Assembly (NCBI GenBank): GCA_012522445.1
Contig: JAAYKL010000061.1
Coordinates: forward strand, 1 to 61,192
DNA: 61,192 nt
Source: Myxococcales bacterium
GTDB taxonomy: Bacteria; Myxococcota_A; Polyangia; JAAYKL01
Reading direction: 5' to 3'
A program made the position numbers and the translations under genes. The notes below the pieces were generated by a model. The model had not been told where the DNA came from. It searched no databases and was given only the letters and a program-made list of their open reading frames with translations. Of this stretch, positions 1 through 8,596 are shown piece by piece (the stretch's first letter is position 1; each line of letters starts with the position of its first letter).

Positions 1-2
1 CC

Positions 3-587
3 GTCGCCGTGGCGGTGTCCGGGGTGTCCCAAGCCCAGGAGCGACAGCAGCGTGGCCACGCCCAAGTGGCGCTCAATGCGGGCGCACAACTGGGGCGCGC
101 GTTTGGCCAAGACGCCACCAACGGTGACTTTGCCGCTTCCACCCGCATGGGCGGCATCCTCGTGCTGCCCATCTGGCACTGGGGTGCGACGCACCACTGG
201 GGGCCTGCGGTCGCCTATGCGCACAGCGCGCATGAACACCGGGATGGCACCGAAAATACGCAATACCGCCGTCGCCACCAACGGATTGATTTGTTGGCCC
301 AGTGGCACATGGACGTGCGTTGGTTCACGACAAACGCCGGGGCTGGGGTATCTTTTTTGATAATTGACACCCAGGCCTTTTACCGGGATGCCGCGGGCAC
401 CCAACGCGTGCAAATTGGCGGCACCGATGTGGCATTCGTCGCCGGAGCGGGACTGGGCGTGGAGCTGGGCCGCGCTGTCTTTCGCTTTCGCCGTCGCCTG
501 GCATTGACCGCACAACTCGACTGGATGCGTCGCCATCACCAAGACGAACTGGCGGCGTATGGGCAACTGTCTGTCGGATTGTTTTGA
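3..587 (+). CDS. Outer-membrane beta-barrel-like protein, 5' end outside window
   Basis: The reading frame is open to the left edge of the window, so the true start lies upstream; the first visible residues (VAVSGVSQAQE) look like the end of a signal peptide with a small-residue cleavage site. The remaining ~180 residues alternate hydrophobic and polar residues with many Gly and aromatic positions, and the protein ends in GLF, a C-terminal Phe as in many outer-membrane barrels. No family was recognised. It could equally be a periplasmic protein. It is followed by 280 bases without a gene. Confidence 0.5.
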   Translation, partial: VAVAVSGVSQAQERQQRGHAQVALNAGAQLGRAFGQDATNGDFAASTRMGGILVLPIWHWGATHHWGPAVAYAHSAHEHRDGTENTQYRRRHQRIDLLAQWHMDVRWFTTNAGAGVSFLIIDTQAFYRDAAGTQRVQIGGTDVAFVAGAGLGVELGRAVFRFRRRLALTAQLDWMRRHHQDELAAYGQLSVGLF

Positions 588-798
588 AAGTAAAAAAACA
601 TGCAATGAAGAGGCGTTGAATCACAAAGACTAAAGTATCGCATTAAACAATGCACCCGCGCATTAGTTTACATAATATCTCTTCTGCGACGCTAAAAATA
701 TCTGTGTTTCTCGCAATTCCACACTTCTTTCGCGCGTTCATATCGCCAACGCCACCAGTGGGCCGCGCCCTTTCATTTGTATCGCAGGCGCATTTTGC

Positions 799-827
799 TT
801 GAATAATGTTCAGTGCTCATTCAAAAT
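799..827 (+). promoter_or_regulatory. Candidate sigma-70-type promoter for the small zinc-finger gene
   Basis: TTGAAT (799-804) and CAAAAT (822-827) are separated by 17 bp and each match four of six consensus bases. The same stretch contains the 6-bp inverted repeat TTGAAT (799-804) / ATTCAA (819-824), so an operator may overlap the promoter. The rest of 588-798 holds nothing I can name. Confidence 0.35.
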
Positions 828-867
828 AACAAATAAACAACAAAACTCGCCGCCGAAAGGATTGAAC

Positions 868-1062
868 ATGGCAAAGAAGAAATCCAAAGAAGTCCGGTGT
901 TGCGCACAATGTGGCGAACCCGCCGAAGTGCGTTATTGCCAAAAATGGTATTGCGGCGCTTGCCTCAATCCCGATCCCACCCCCGAGTACCTGCAGCGCG
1001 AACGCGAGCAAGTCAACGGCCAATGGGGCGGCATCAGCGTCGAAGCCTGGAACTTGGTCTAG
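868..1062 (+). CDS. Small zinc-finger protein (64 aa)
   Basis: A 64-residue protein starting MAKKKSKE. The ATG at 868 was chosen because AAAGG (856-860) sits 7 bases upstream; an upstream in-frame start would add an unlikely N-terminus. Cysteines at residues 11, 12, 15, 24, 29 and 32 form a CxxC...CxxxxCxxC arrangement that would bind one zinc ion, as in small treble-clef or zinc-ribbon proteins. The basic N-terminus (KKKSK) would fit nucleic-acid binding, but that is inference. It stands alone between the barrel protein and ftsK, 110 bp ahead of the latter. No family recognised. Confidence 0.65.
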   Translation: MAKKKSKEVRCCAQCGEPAEVRYCQKWYCGACLNPDPTPEYLQREREQVNGQWGGISVEAWNLV

Positions 1063-1096
1063 CCCTCCCCAAACACACCCTGTCTTTGCCTATCCT

Positions 1097-1102
1097 TATA
1101 AT
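1097..1102 (+). promoter_or_regulatory. Candidate -10 element upstream of ftsK
   Basis: A perfect TATAAT lies 70 bases before the ftsK start. No convincing -35 hexamer is found 16-18 bases further upstream, so the promoter call is weak. Confidence 0.3.
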
Positions 1103-1172
1103 GCGGCCGTTTTGTTGACTTTGGCGGTGGGAATTTCTTACTCCTTGAAGCGCCCACAGTTGGAGTGATTGC

Positions 1173-3554
1173 ATGGCCAAAGCCCGTAACGACAAAAACA
1201 AAAAAACACCCGAGTCCCATTCCCGCACCGTAGAAACGCCCACCGACATCCCGTCGCGCAGCCATGAAGTGCTGGGCGTCGCCGTTTCCGCCCTGGCGCT
1301 GGTCATCCTGCTCTCCCTCGTCTCTTACGACGGCCTCGACCCCACTGGAGACCCCATCCCCGGCGGCAACCTCATCGGCACCGCTGGGCTGTACACGGCC
1401 TGGCTCCTCTTCACCCTCTTGGGCGCCGGCGCCTACCTGCTCGACCTCCTGCTTTGGGGACTGGCCATCGCCCTGTTCATCGGGCGTGTCGACGGATTTC
1501 CCACGCGCATTTTCATCGGCGGCACCGTGCTCACCCTGCTCTCCGCCGTCGAAATTCACACGATTTTGCGCGACACCACCATCGCGGGCGGGCATCTCCC
1601 CGGCGGCATCGCGGGCGGCTTCTTGGGCGACGCCTCCATTTCGCTCTTGTCGGTGGCCGGCACCCACATCGCGGCCTTGGCGGGCATTGTCATCACCGTG
1701 TTGGTGGTGACCGAGTTGTCGCTCTTCTTGATCGGCCGCACCGTCGGTCTGCAACTCTTCCGCGCCCTGCGCTCCCTTTGGGCCGCCGCGGCGCGCATCG
1801 TCAAGCTCTGGATGTCCGAAATGCCCGACGACGAGCCCGCATCCGACGACGGCGCCATCGACGAGGTCGCACCCTCGCGCCCCACTCCGCGCAGCGTTAC
1901 CGACAACAGCGACGCGGAAGACGCCCTCGATGACAATGCGACGCCACCGGCACCGCCCAAAATTGTCACCCAAAATCCCCCCTCGCGGCGCGCCCCCAAA
2001 AACGACGACGAGCTCGACATCACCCCCACGCCCAAGGGCGAATTCGTCCTGCCCTCGCCCGCCCTCCTCAGCGAGCCCGACGAAAAGAAATCCGCCATCG
2101 ACGAGGCGTATCTACAGAGCACCGCCCAGCGCCTGGCCAAGGTGTTGTCCGAGTTTCACGTCTGGGGCGAGGTCAAAGAGATCCACCCGGGGCCCGTCGT
2201 CACGATGTTCGAGTTTCAACCCAAGGCGGGCACCAAACTCTCCAAAATCGAAAGTCTCTCCAACGAAATCGCCATGGCCCTCGAGGTGAAGCGCGTGCGC
2301 GTGGTGGCCCCCATCCCCGGCAAAAACGCCGTGGGATTCGAGCTGCCCAACAAAACCCGCGAGATGGTGCACTTCCGCGAAATCGTCGAGGACGACTCCT
2401 TCTCCAAGTCCCGCGGCAAGCTCCCCATGGCCCTGGGCAAAGACATCTCGGGCATGCCGTTCACGGTGGACCTGGCCAAGATGCCCCACCTGCTGATGGC
2501 GGGCACCACGGGCTCCGGCAAGTCCGTCACCATGAACACCATGATCCTCAGCTTCCTGTACAAGCACACCCCCGATCAATTTCGCCTGCTCCTCATCGAC
2601 CCCAAAATGATCGAGTTTCAGCCGTACAACCACATCCCCCACTTGCTGTTGCCGGTGGTCACCGACATGAGCCAAGCGTGCCTGGCCCTCAAGTGGGCGG
2701 TGGACGAAATGGAGCGCCGCTACCAGCTCTTTGCCGATATCGGCGCCAAAAACTTGGAGTCTTACAACGCGCGCGTCGAGAAACAGCGCAAAGACGAAGA
2801 AGAGCGGCAATCCAAGCCCCTGGCCCCCGCAGAGACCGCCATCGCGCCGGGCGGTGCCGTGGTGGAGTTTGGTCCCCTCTGGGCCGAGCCCAAGAAAATC
2901 CCCGACCCCCTGCCCCTCATCGTCATCTGCATCGACGAGCTGGCCGACTTAATGATGGTGGGCGCCAAGGACGTCGAGACCCACATCGCGCGCTTGGCCC
3001 AAAAGGCCCGTGCCGCCGGACTCCACCTCATCGTCGCCACCCAGCGCCCTTCCACCGACGTGGTCACCGGGCTCATCAAGGCCAACTTCCCGGCGCGCTT
3101 GAGCTGCCTGGTCTCCAGCCACATCGACTCGCGCACCATTCTCAACGCCAGCGGCGCCGAAAACCTGTTGGGCAACGGCGACATGCTGGTGCTGCCCCCG
3201 GGCACCTCCGATCTCATGCGCGTCCAGGGGGCCTTTGTCAGCGAGGAAGAAGTCGCAGACGTCGTCGACTTTTTAAAGAAACAGGGGCTGCCGCAATACA
3301 ACGACGACATCCTCAAAGCCGCCGAAGACGACGAGGGCACCGGCGATCTCGACGCGGACAAAGACGAATACTACGACCAAGCCGTGGCCCTGGTGGCCCA
3401 AGCGCAAGCCTGCTCCATCTCCATGATCCAGCGCCGACTGAAAATCGGTTACAACCGCGCCGCCAACATCGTCGAAATCATGGAGCGCGAGGGCGTCGTC
3501 GGTCCGGCCACCGGTGGCGTGGCCAAGCGCGAAGTCCTGATAGGCCCCCTGTAA
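1173..3554 (+). CDS. ftsK: DNA translocase FtsK/SpoIIIE
   Basis: Septum-located DNA pump that clears chromosome dimers and directs termini during division. The 793-residue protein has about four hydrophobic membrane segments in residues 32-190, an acidic/Pro-rich linker (~205-290), then the RecA-like motor. Walker A is GTTGSGKS at 444-451 and Walker B ends with the acidic DE pair near 588. The C-terminal gamma winged-helix domain (about 725-785) carries the family signature QRRLKIGYNRAA, used to read polar KOPS-type sequences. Length is normal for SpoIIIE/FtsK with a short linker. It is probably a single-gene transcript: a possible -10 lies at 1097 and the next gene begins 180 bp downstream. 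Confidence 0.97.
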   Translation: MAKARNDKNKKTPESHSRTVETPTDIPSRSHEVLGVAVSALALVILLSLVSYDGLDPTGDPIPGGNLIGTAGLYTAWLLFTLLGAGAYLLDLLLWGLAIALFIGRVDGFPTRIFIGGTVLTLLSAVEIHTILRDTTIAGGHLPGGIAGGFLGDASISLLSVAGTHIAALAGIVITVLVVTELSLFLIGRTVGLQLFRALRSLWAAAARIVKLWMSEMPDDEPASDDGAIDEVAPSRPTPRSVTDNSDAEDALDDNATPPAPPKIVTQNPPSRRAPKNDDELDITPTPKGEFVLPSPALLSEPDEKKSAIDEAYLQSTAQRLAKVLSEFHVWGEVKEIHPGPVVTMFEFQPKAGTKLSKIESLSNEIAMALEVKRVRVVAPIPGKNAVGFELPNKTREMVHFREIVEDDSFSKSRGKLPMALGKDISGMPFTVDLAKMPHLLMAGTTGSGKSVTMNTMILSFLYKHTPDQFRLLLIDPKMIEFQPYNHIPHLLLPVVTDMSQACLALKWAVDEMERRYQLFADIGAKNLESYNARVEKQRKDEEERQSKPLAPAETAIAPGGAVVEFGPLWAEPKKIPDPLPLIVICIDELADLMMVGAKDVETHIARLAQKARAAGLHLIVATQRPSTDVVTGLIKANFPARLSCLVSSHIDSRTILNASGAENLLGNGDMLVLPPGTSDLMRVQGAFVSEEEVADVVDFLKKQGLPQYNDDILKAAEDDEGTGDLDADKDEYYDQAVALVAQAQACSISMIQRRLKIGYNRAANIVEIMEREGVVGPATGGVAKREVLIGPL

Positions 3555-3734
3555 CCCATCCCCGGCGCACCCTCTTTTCCCCTCATGCCCGACAGAGACT
3601 TTTCATTTTCTGATGTCTGTTTTTGTGCCCGATGCCTTGGTCCCGAGCGCAAAAAAATATACATGCCCCTGCAAAAGACGGTACCATTTTGAAGATTTGG
3701 CCCCGAAAGGCCCGTTTGAAAGGATTGTCTCGCC

Positions 3735-4697
3735 ATGTTCAGACCCGAAATCAAAGTGCTCGATTGCACCATCCGCGACGGCGGCTTGATGAACGATTCC
3801 TACTTCACCCTCGAAACCGTCCAAAATGTTTATCGCGCGTTGTGCGAGGCCGGTGTCGACATCGTCGAGCTGGGTTATCGCAACAGCCGCAAAATGTTCT
3901 CCCCCACCAAGTTTGGTCCGTGGCGCTTCTGCGACGAGGAACTGCTGAAACAGGTGGTGGGCGACCACAAATGCGAAGACACCAAAATCGCCGTCATGCA
4001 AGATGCGCACAAAGCCCTGCCCGAAGATCTGCTCCCCAAGGAGCAAAGCGTCGTCGATATCGTGCGCGTCGCCACGTATGTCAAAGACGTCGACAAAGCG
4101 ATTCACCTGGCCAACAACGCCGCGGCCCTGGGCTACGAGTCCGCCATCAACATCATGTCGGTCTCCCACGTGTTGGAGCGCGACCTCGACGAGGCGCTGC
4201 AGCAAATCGAAGAAGAGACCCAGGTCTATTCCGTGTGCATCGTCGACAGCTACGGCAGCCTGTACTGCGAGGGCGTGGAGTATCTCATCAACAAGTTCCG
4301 CAAATTTCTCAAAACCAAGGAGCTGGCGATCCACTGCCACAACAACCAGCAGCTCGCCTACGCCAACACCATCGAGGCCATCATCCACAACGTGAACTAC
4401 CTCGATGGCACGCTGTACGGCCTCGGGCGCGCCGCCGGAAACTGCCCGCTGGAGCTGCTCATCGGCTTTCTCAAAAACCCCAAGTACAACGTGCGGCCGC
4501 TGCTCGATGTGATCGGCAAAGAGATCATCCCCCTGACCAAGCAAATGACCTGGGGATACACGATTCCCTACATGATTACGGGCATGCTCAACCGCCACCC
4601 CGAAGCGGGCCTCGAGATGATGCGCCTGCCGCCCACAGATCCCGACGCACACGACTACGCCACGTTTTTTGACCGACAAACCCGGCTCGCCGACTAA
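3735..4697 (+). CDS. DRE-TIM metallolyase (HMGL / 4-hydroxy-2-oxovalerate aldolase-like)
   Basis: A 320-residue TIM-barrel aldolase/lyase. The signature DCTIRDGG is at residues 10-17 and the metal-binding HCH at 200-202, as in HMG-CoA lyase, isopropylmalate synthase and 4-hydroxy-2-oxovalerate aldolase. The later motif GLGRAAGNCPLELL (~226-239) is typical of aldolase members that act on 2-oxo acids. The substrate cannot be told from sequence. The gene begins a tight operon: 16 bp to the HisH-HisF fusion, which is followed 2 bp later by an ATP-grasp protein, hinting that the three share one pathway. The start is preceded by GAAAGG at 3718-3723, a longer spacer than usual. Confidence 0.85.
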   Translation: MFRPEIKVLDCTIRDGGLMNDSYFTLETVQNVYRALCEAGVDIVELGYRNSRKMFSPTKFGPWRFCDEELLKQVVGDHKCEDTKIAVMQDAHKALPEDLLPKEQSVVDIVRVATYVKDVDKAIHLANNAAALGYESAINIMSVSHVLERDLDEALQQIEEETQVYSVCIVDSYGSLYCEGVEYLINKFRKFLKTKELAIHCHNNQQLAYANTIEAIIHNVNYLDGTLYGLGRAAGNCPLELLIGFLKNPKYNVRPLLDVIGKEIIPLTKQMTWGYTIPYMITGMLNRHPEAGLEMMRLPPTDPDAHDYATFFDRQTRLAD

Positions 4698-4713
4698 CCC
4701 AAAGGTATTGCCG

Positions 4714-6297
4714 ATGATTACCCTGTTGCACTGCGGTCCCCATTCTCCGCAACGACTTGTCAACGCCTTCGCCGCCATCGACGTTCCCGTGCAGTTGGCC
4801 ACCAGCGCCGACGACATCCGCACCGCCGAACAACTGGTGCTGAGCAGTGAAGCGCCGTTTGACGCCACAATCCGCCAATTGCTGTGCCGAAATCTCCTGA
4901 CCGCGCTGCGCGACTATCTCTTTGATAAGCGTTCGTTCCTCGGCATTGGCACCGGCGCGCACATCCTCTTCGACACGCGGGAACACGCGCCCGCATGGAC
5001 AGGCTTGGGCGTCTTCCCCGGCACCGTGCGCCCGCTCTACGCCGATCGCCCCACGCACCCGTTCATGGGCTGGGCTGGCATTCGCGCGCAAGCGAACTCG
5101 CGCCTCTTTCACGGCCTCGCCGGAGACGAAAAGTTCTTCTTTGCCCATGTCGACCAGGCGGTCCCTGCCCGTGACAACCTTTGCTTGGCGCAAACCGATA
5201 CGGCATCCCCCGTCCCGGCGGTGGTGGGCGATGACACGCGCTTGGGCGTTCAGTTCTTGCCGCACAAGAGCGGCTCCGCTGGGCTGCACATTCTCAAAAA
5301 CTACGCCGACACCGCCCTCGCGGCGCCCCAATCCAATCCGGGTCACACGTCCCAGCGCCCCGCCACCCCAGCGCGCAGCATCGTGGCCTGCCTGGACATG
5401 CACGCCGACACCCATGGCAATCTCGTGGTCACCAAGGGCGATCAATACGATGTAAACGTCGGCGGCACCGTGCGCAATTTGGGCGACCCCGTCGAAATGG
5501 CCTGCCACTACTACGATGAGGGGGCCGACGAAATCGCCTTTTTGCACATCGCGGGATATCGCGACGATCCCCTTCGAAACACCGCGGTGACCGACATTAT
5601 CTCCGCGGCGTCTCGGCGCATTTTTGTCCCCCTCACCATCGGCGGCGGCATCCGGGATTACACCGACGACCGCGGATTGCCCGTGTCAGCCCTCGAAATC
5701 GCCGCGCGTTACTTTCGCGCCGGAGCCGACAAAATCTCCATCGGCAGCAACGCGGTTGACATCGCAAAACGCTACCTGCGCACGGGGCGCAAAACCGGCG
5801 GCAGCGCCATTGAAACCATCTCCCAGTGCTATGGCGCGCACACCGTGGTGGTCTCCGTCGATCCCCGGCGCGTGTACGTAACATCCCCAAGCGACGTGCC
5901 GCACCACGTCGTGCCATCCGATCCCCCGGGCCCCGCGGGCGAAGCCTTTTGCTGGTACGAGTGCATGGTCAAGGGCGGCCGCGAAGGCACGGGCATCGAC
6001 GCGATCACCTTGGCGCAAGCGGTCGAGGCCCTGGGGGCGGGCACCATCCTCCTCAACAGCATCGACAAAGACGGCACCAACTCGGGCTTTGATCTCGCGT
6101 TGATCAACGCCGTGCGCGAAGCGGTGACCATCCCCGTCGTGGCGTCCAGCGGTGCAGGAAAGGTCGAGCACTTCTCCGAGGTCTTTGCACAGACCCGCGC
6201 CGAATCCGCGTTGGCCGCTGGCATCCTTCACCGCCGCGAAGTATCGATTCGCGACATCAAACAACACCTGCACGGAAAGGTTGAAGTACGGAAATAA
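4714..6297 (+). CDS. HisH-HisF fusion of eukaryotic HIS7 type with a degenerate glutaminase half
   Basis: Imidazole glycerol phosphate synthase makes IGP and AICAR from PRFAR and ammonia; normally HisH supplies the ammonia from glutamine. Residues 1-~205 are HisH-like and 221-527 HisF-like. The HisF half is strongly conserved, keeps both catalytic Asp (228, 383), and has the longer loops of fungal/plant HIS7 (TKGDQYDV; PGPAGEAFCWYECMVKGG). In the HisH half the nucleophile motif GICxGxQ reads GIGTGAH (Cys to Gly79), FHPEKS reads FLPHKS (His to Leu182, Glu to His184), and the PGVG oxyanion strand is gone. It should not hydrolyse glutamine; it may use free ammonia or have a new role. ATG 4714 was chosen for AAAGG at 4701-4705; an upstream ATG at 4669 would overlap the aldolase. 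Confidence 0.9.
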   Translation: MITLLHCGPHSPQRLVNAFAAIDVPVQLATSADDIRTAEQLVLSSEAPFDATIRQLLCRNLLTALRDYLFDKRSFLGIGTGAHILFDTREHAPAWTGLGVFPGTVRPLYADRPTHPFMGWAGIRAQANSRLFHGLAGDEKFFFAHVDQAVPARDNLCLAQTDTASPVPAVVGDDTRLGVQFLPHKSGSAGLHILKNYADTALAAPQSNPGHTSQRPATPARSIVACLDMHADTHGNLVVTKGDQYDVNVGGTVRNLGDPVEMACHYYDEGADEIAFLHIAGYRDDPLRNTAVTDIISAASRRIFVPLTIGGGIRDYTDDRGLPVSALEIAARYFRAGADKISIGSNAVDIAKRYLRTGRKTGGSAIETISQCYGAHTVVVSVDPRRVYVTSPSDVPHHVVPSDPPGPAGEAFCWYECMVKGGREGTGIDAITLAQAVEALGAGTILLNSIDKDGTNSGFDLALINAVREAVTIPVVASSGAGKVEHFSEVFAQTRAESALAAGILHRREVSIRDIKQHLHGKVEVRK

Positions 6298-6299
6298 CA

Positions 6300-7703
6300 G
6301 TGCCGCAATCCACGACAACCATTCGGGGCCTCTTCTCCGATGCGCCATCGCGCGCCTATGCCACCCGCATTTGCACCGCCCTGGGTGTCGCACTGCAAGC
6401 GCCCGCTCTTCACCAACTGCCCGAAACCCAACCGGGGACGACTCCCCTGCCCTCCCTGATAACGACCAGTACCCCCATTGAAAAGGCCCACGTTGAAATG
6501 GCCCGGGCCGCGATCCAAAACGACGGCTTGGTGCTCGTTTGGCAAGACACCCCCAGCGCCGCTTCTGCCTTTCACGCCGCGCTGTTCTCCGCCATGGGCG
6601 CCTTGGCCTCGCCGTGTCTCGAATCACTCATCGCCGCCGCCCGCATCTTTGCCTTCTGCAACGCCCTGCCCATCGCCCAGGTGCAAATCGCCGCATCAGC
6701 GCCTCCCATGCTGCAACACCGCGCACCGCAGTTGGCGCACCTCTTCGGCGCGTCGCTGTCCCATGCCTCCGACAAACATTGGGTCACGGCGACGCTCTCG
6801 CTCAACCGCCGCGGAGAGCTCGTCCTCACCCGGTCGCGCCGCTCTCTCGCCCTGCCCGTTTCACCCGATGTCCTCACCCGCGCCCTCCGCTTGCTGACCT
6901 CGCTGCATCCAGCGCCGCGGCAGCGCTTTGCCGAACCGCCCCTGCCCGACGACGAAACCGTTCAGCTCATCGCCCAGCCGCCTGCGCGCCTTTTATCGGA
7001 AGTGGCCGCCAAAAACCTGCTCTCGGCCTTGGGCTTGCCCCTGGGCCACGAGGCGCTTTGTCAATCCGCCAGCGCCGCTGAGCGCTTTGCCCAGCAATTC
7101 CCCGGCGAGGTGGCCTTAAAGCTCGTCAAGCCGCAGCTTCGCGATCGCCGGCAACAAGATGCGGTGCGCCTGCACGTCTTTGGCAACGCCGCCATCCGCC
7201 GCGAATACGCCTCGCTCATCGCCCTTGGAAGGGCCATGGGACCGCCGGAGAGCCTGGGGGTTTTGATCGCTCCCATGTACAGCGACGCGCAGGCTTTCAT
7301 CTGGCTCGCCACCCTTCGCCATCCCCAACTGGGAAGCTTGGTGGCCCTGGGCAACGGCGACCGCATCGCGGGGCCCCCGGTCGCGGTGTTTCACCCCCAT
7401 GCCGACATCCACGAAGTCTTTCGCGCCTTCCACCGCCACTGGCCCGCGCTGCCCTTGACCGCCACGACGCACCTCGCCGAGGTCACCGCGCGTTTTGCCC
7501 ACGCCGTTCACACCCTGGGCAATCGCATCGACTTTGCGCAAATTCACCCCCTCGTCGTGCGCCGCGATCACACCGTCGTCGTGTTGGACGCCCTGGTGCA
7601 AATCGCCGACCCCGACAACCCCACCCCCCTCGACACCAGCGAAGAGAGGCTCCTGTCGGTCATCGACAAGAGCGACGCGAGCCGCGACAACACCTTTTCT
7701 TGA
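6300..7703 (+). CDS. ATP-grasp_5 domain protein, acyl-CoA synthetase (ADP-forming) beta-like
   Basis: 467 residues from a GTG start 2 bp after the HisH-HisF stop. The C-terminal half (~235-455) matches the ATP-grasp_5 fold of ADP-forming acyl-CoA synthetases: SEVAAKNLLSALGLPLGHEAL, then VALKLVKPQL, a VRLHVF strand and GVLIAPMYSDAQAF. The N-terminal ~230 residues are Ala/Leu-rich and I do not recognise them; the usual CoA-binding and succinyl-CoA-ligase-like domains are not evident, so the activity may differ from acetate:CoA ligation. Its stop TGA abuts the ksgA stop on the other strand, the two forming TGATCA at 7701-7706. Confidence 0.65.
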   Translation: MPQSTTTIRGLFSDAPSRAYATRICTALGVALQAPALHQLPETQPGTTPLPSLITTSTPIEKAHVEMARAAIQNDGLVLVWQDTPSAASAFHAALFSAMGALASPCLESLIAAARIFAFCNALPIAQVQIAASAPPMLQHRAPQLAHLFGASLSHASDKHWVTATLSLNRRGELVLTRSRRSLALPVSPDVLTRALRLLTSLHPAPRQRFAEPPLPDDETVQLIAQPPARLLSEVAAKNLLSALGLPLGHEALCQSASAAERFAQQFPGEVALKLVKPQLRDRRQQDAVRLHVFGNAAIRREYASLIALGRAMGPPESLGVLIAPMYSDAQAFIWLATLRHPQLGSLVALGNGDRIAGPPVAVFHPHADIHEVFRAFHRHWPALPLTATTHLAEVTARFAHAVHTLGNRIDFAQIHPLVVRRDHTVVVLDALVQIADPDNPTPLDTSEERLLSVIDKSDASRDNTFS

Positions 7704-8576
7704 TCAAGACCGCGAATGCGCTTCGCCGTGCAATACCGTCTCCGCCGCCTGGGCCAGCGAGACAAACTGCGCGGTGTCCAACTCTTCGGCGCGCGCCTCC
7801 GGTGAAATTTCCGCTCGTTGCAGCACCTGCAGCACTTGGTGGGCGTCGCCCAGATTGCCGTTGCGCAGGGCATTGCGCAGGGTTTTGCGGCGCGTTGAAA
7901 AGGCGGCCTTCACCACGCGCTCAAACAGGGGAAACAGCGCATCGCTACAGCGCATCTCTTGGCGGGGCTCCAGCAAGACGACGGCCGAGCGGACTTTGGG
8001 CGGCGGAAAGAACACAGTGGGGGGCAACGAAAAGAGCGTGCGTACGTGACAACGCGCATCGAGCAAGACGGTCATCGCGCCGCGCTGGGGCGTGTGGGGC
8101 AGCGCCGTCATGCGTTCGGCCACCTCGAGTTGCACCATGAACACCGCGCGCAACCACTGCTGTGTGCTCTCGGTGACGCGCCGCAAAATGCGCCCGGTGA
8201 TTTGATAGGGCAAGTTGCCGGCGATGACCCCCGGCGACAACGCCAAATGCCCCGCGTAATCAAAGGCAGCGGCGTCGGCGGCCTCAAGGCGAAAATTGTC
8301 GCGGTTCGCAAACTCGGCGCGCAACACCGCCTGCATGTCGGGATCGCGCTCGATGGCGGTGACATCGGCCCCCATGTGCAGCAGCGCTGCGGTGAGCGGC
8401 CCTACCCCAGCGCCGATTTCGAGCACGTGACGCCCCGGTTGATCGACACAAGCGGCGGCAATTTTTTCGATGACCGCCGGGCTGATGAGGAAGTTTTGCC
8501 CCCAGGATTTTTTGGGCGCAAAGCCGTGCCGTTTCAAAATGGAGCGCGGGTCTTCAAACCAAGTTCGGGCGTGCAT
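7704..8576 (-). CDS. rsmA: 16S rRNA (adenine1518-N6/adenine1519-N6)-dimethyltransferase
   Basis: RsmA/KsgA dimethylates two adjacent adenosines in the 3' terminal hairpin of 16S rRNA late in 30S assembly. The 290-residue protein begins with the family motif PKKSWGQNFL, has the SAM-binding loop VLEIGAGVGPLT, and the catalytic NLPYQITGRIL motif IV. C-terminal ~100 residues form the usual helical domain (FSTRRKTLRNAL). Length is normal. It lies 20 bp downstream of the M16 peptidase gene on the same strand, so it may be the last gene of the ppiD-like/M16/rsmA transcript. Confidence 0.96.
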   Translation of the reverse strand: MHARTWFEDPRSILKRHGFAPKKSWGQNFLISPAVIEKIAAACVDQPGRHVLEIGAGVGPLTAALLHMGADVTAIERDPDMQAVLRAEFANRDNFRLEAADAAAFDYAGHLALSPGVIAGNLPYQITGRILRRVTESTQQWLRAVFMVQLEVAERMTALPHTPQRGAMTVLLDARCHVRTLFSLPPTVFFPPPKVRSAVVLLEPRQEMRCSDALFPLFERVVKAAFSTRRKTLRNALRNGNLGDAHQVLQVLQRAEISPEARAEELDTAQFVSLAQAAETVLHGEAHSRS

Positions 8577-8596
8577 GGTGACAGTGATAGGGCGGT

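Noticed and set aside
3603..4868. 421-residue antisense frame over the aldolase gene
   Set aside because: Exact shadow of a well-conserved enzyme in GC-rich DNA; no ribosome site and no motif.
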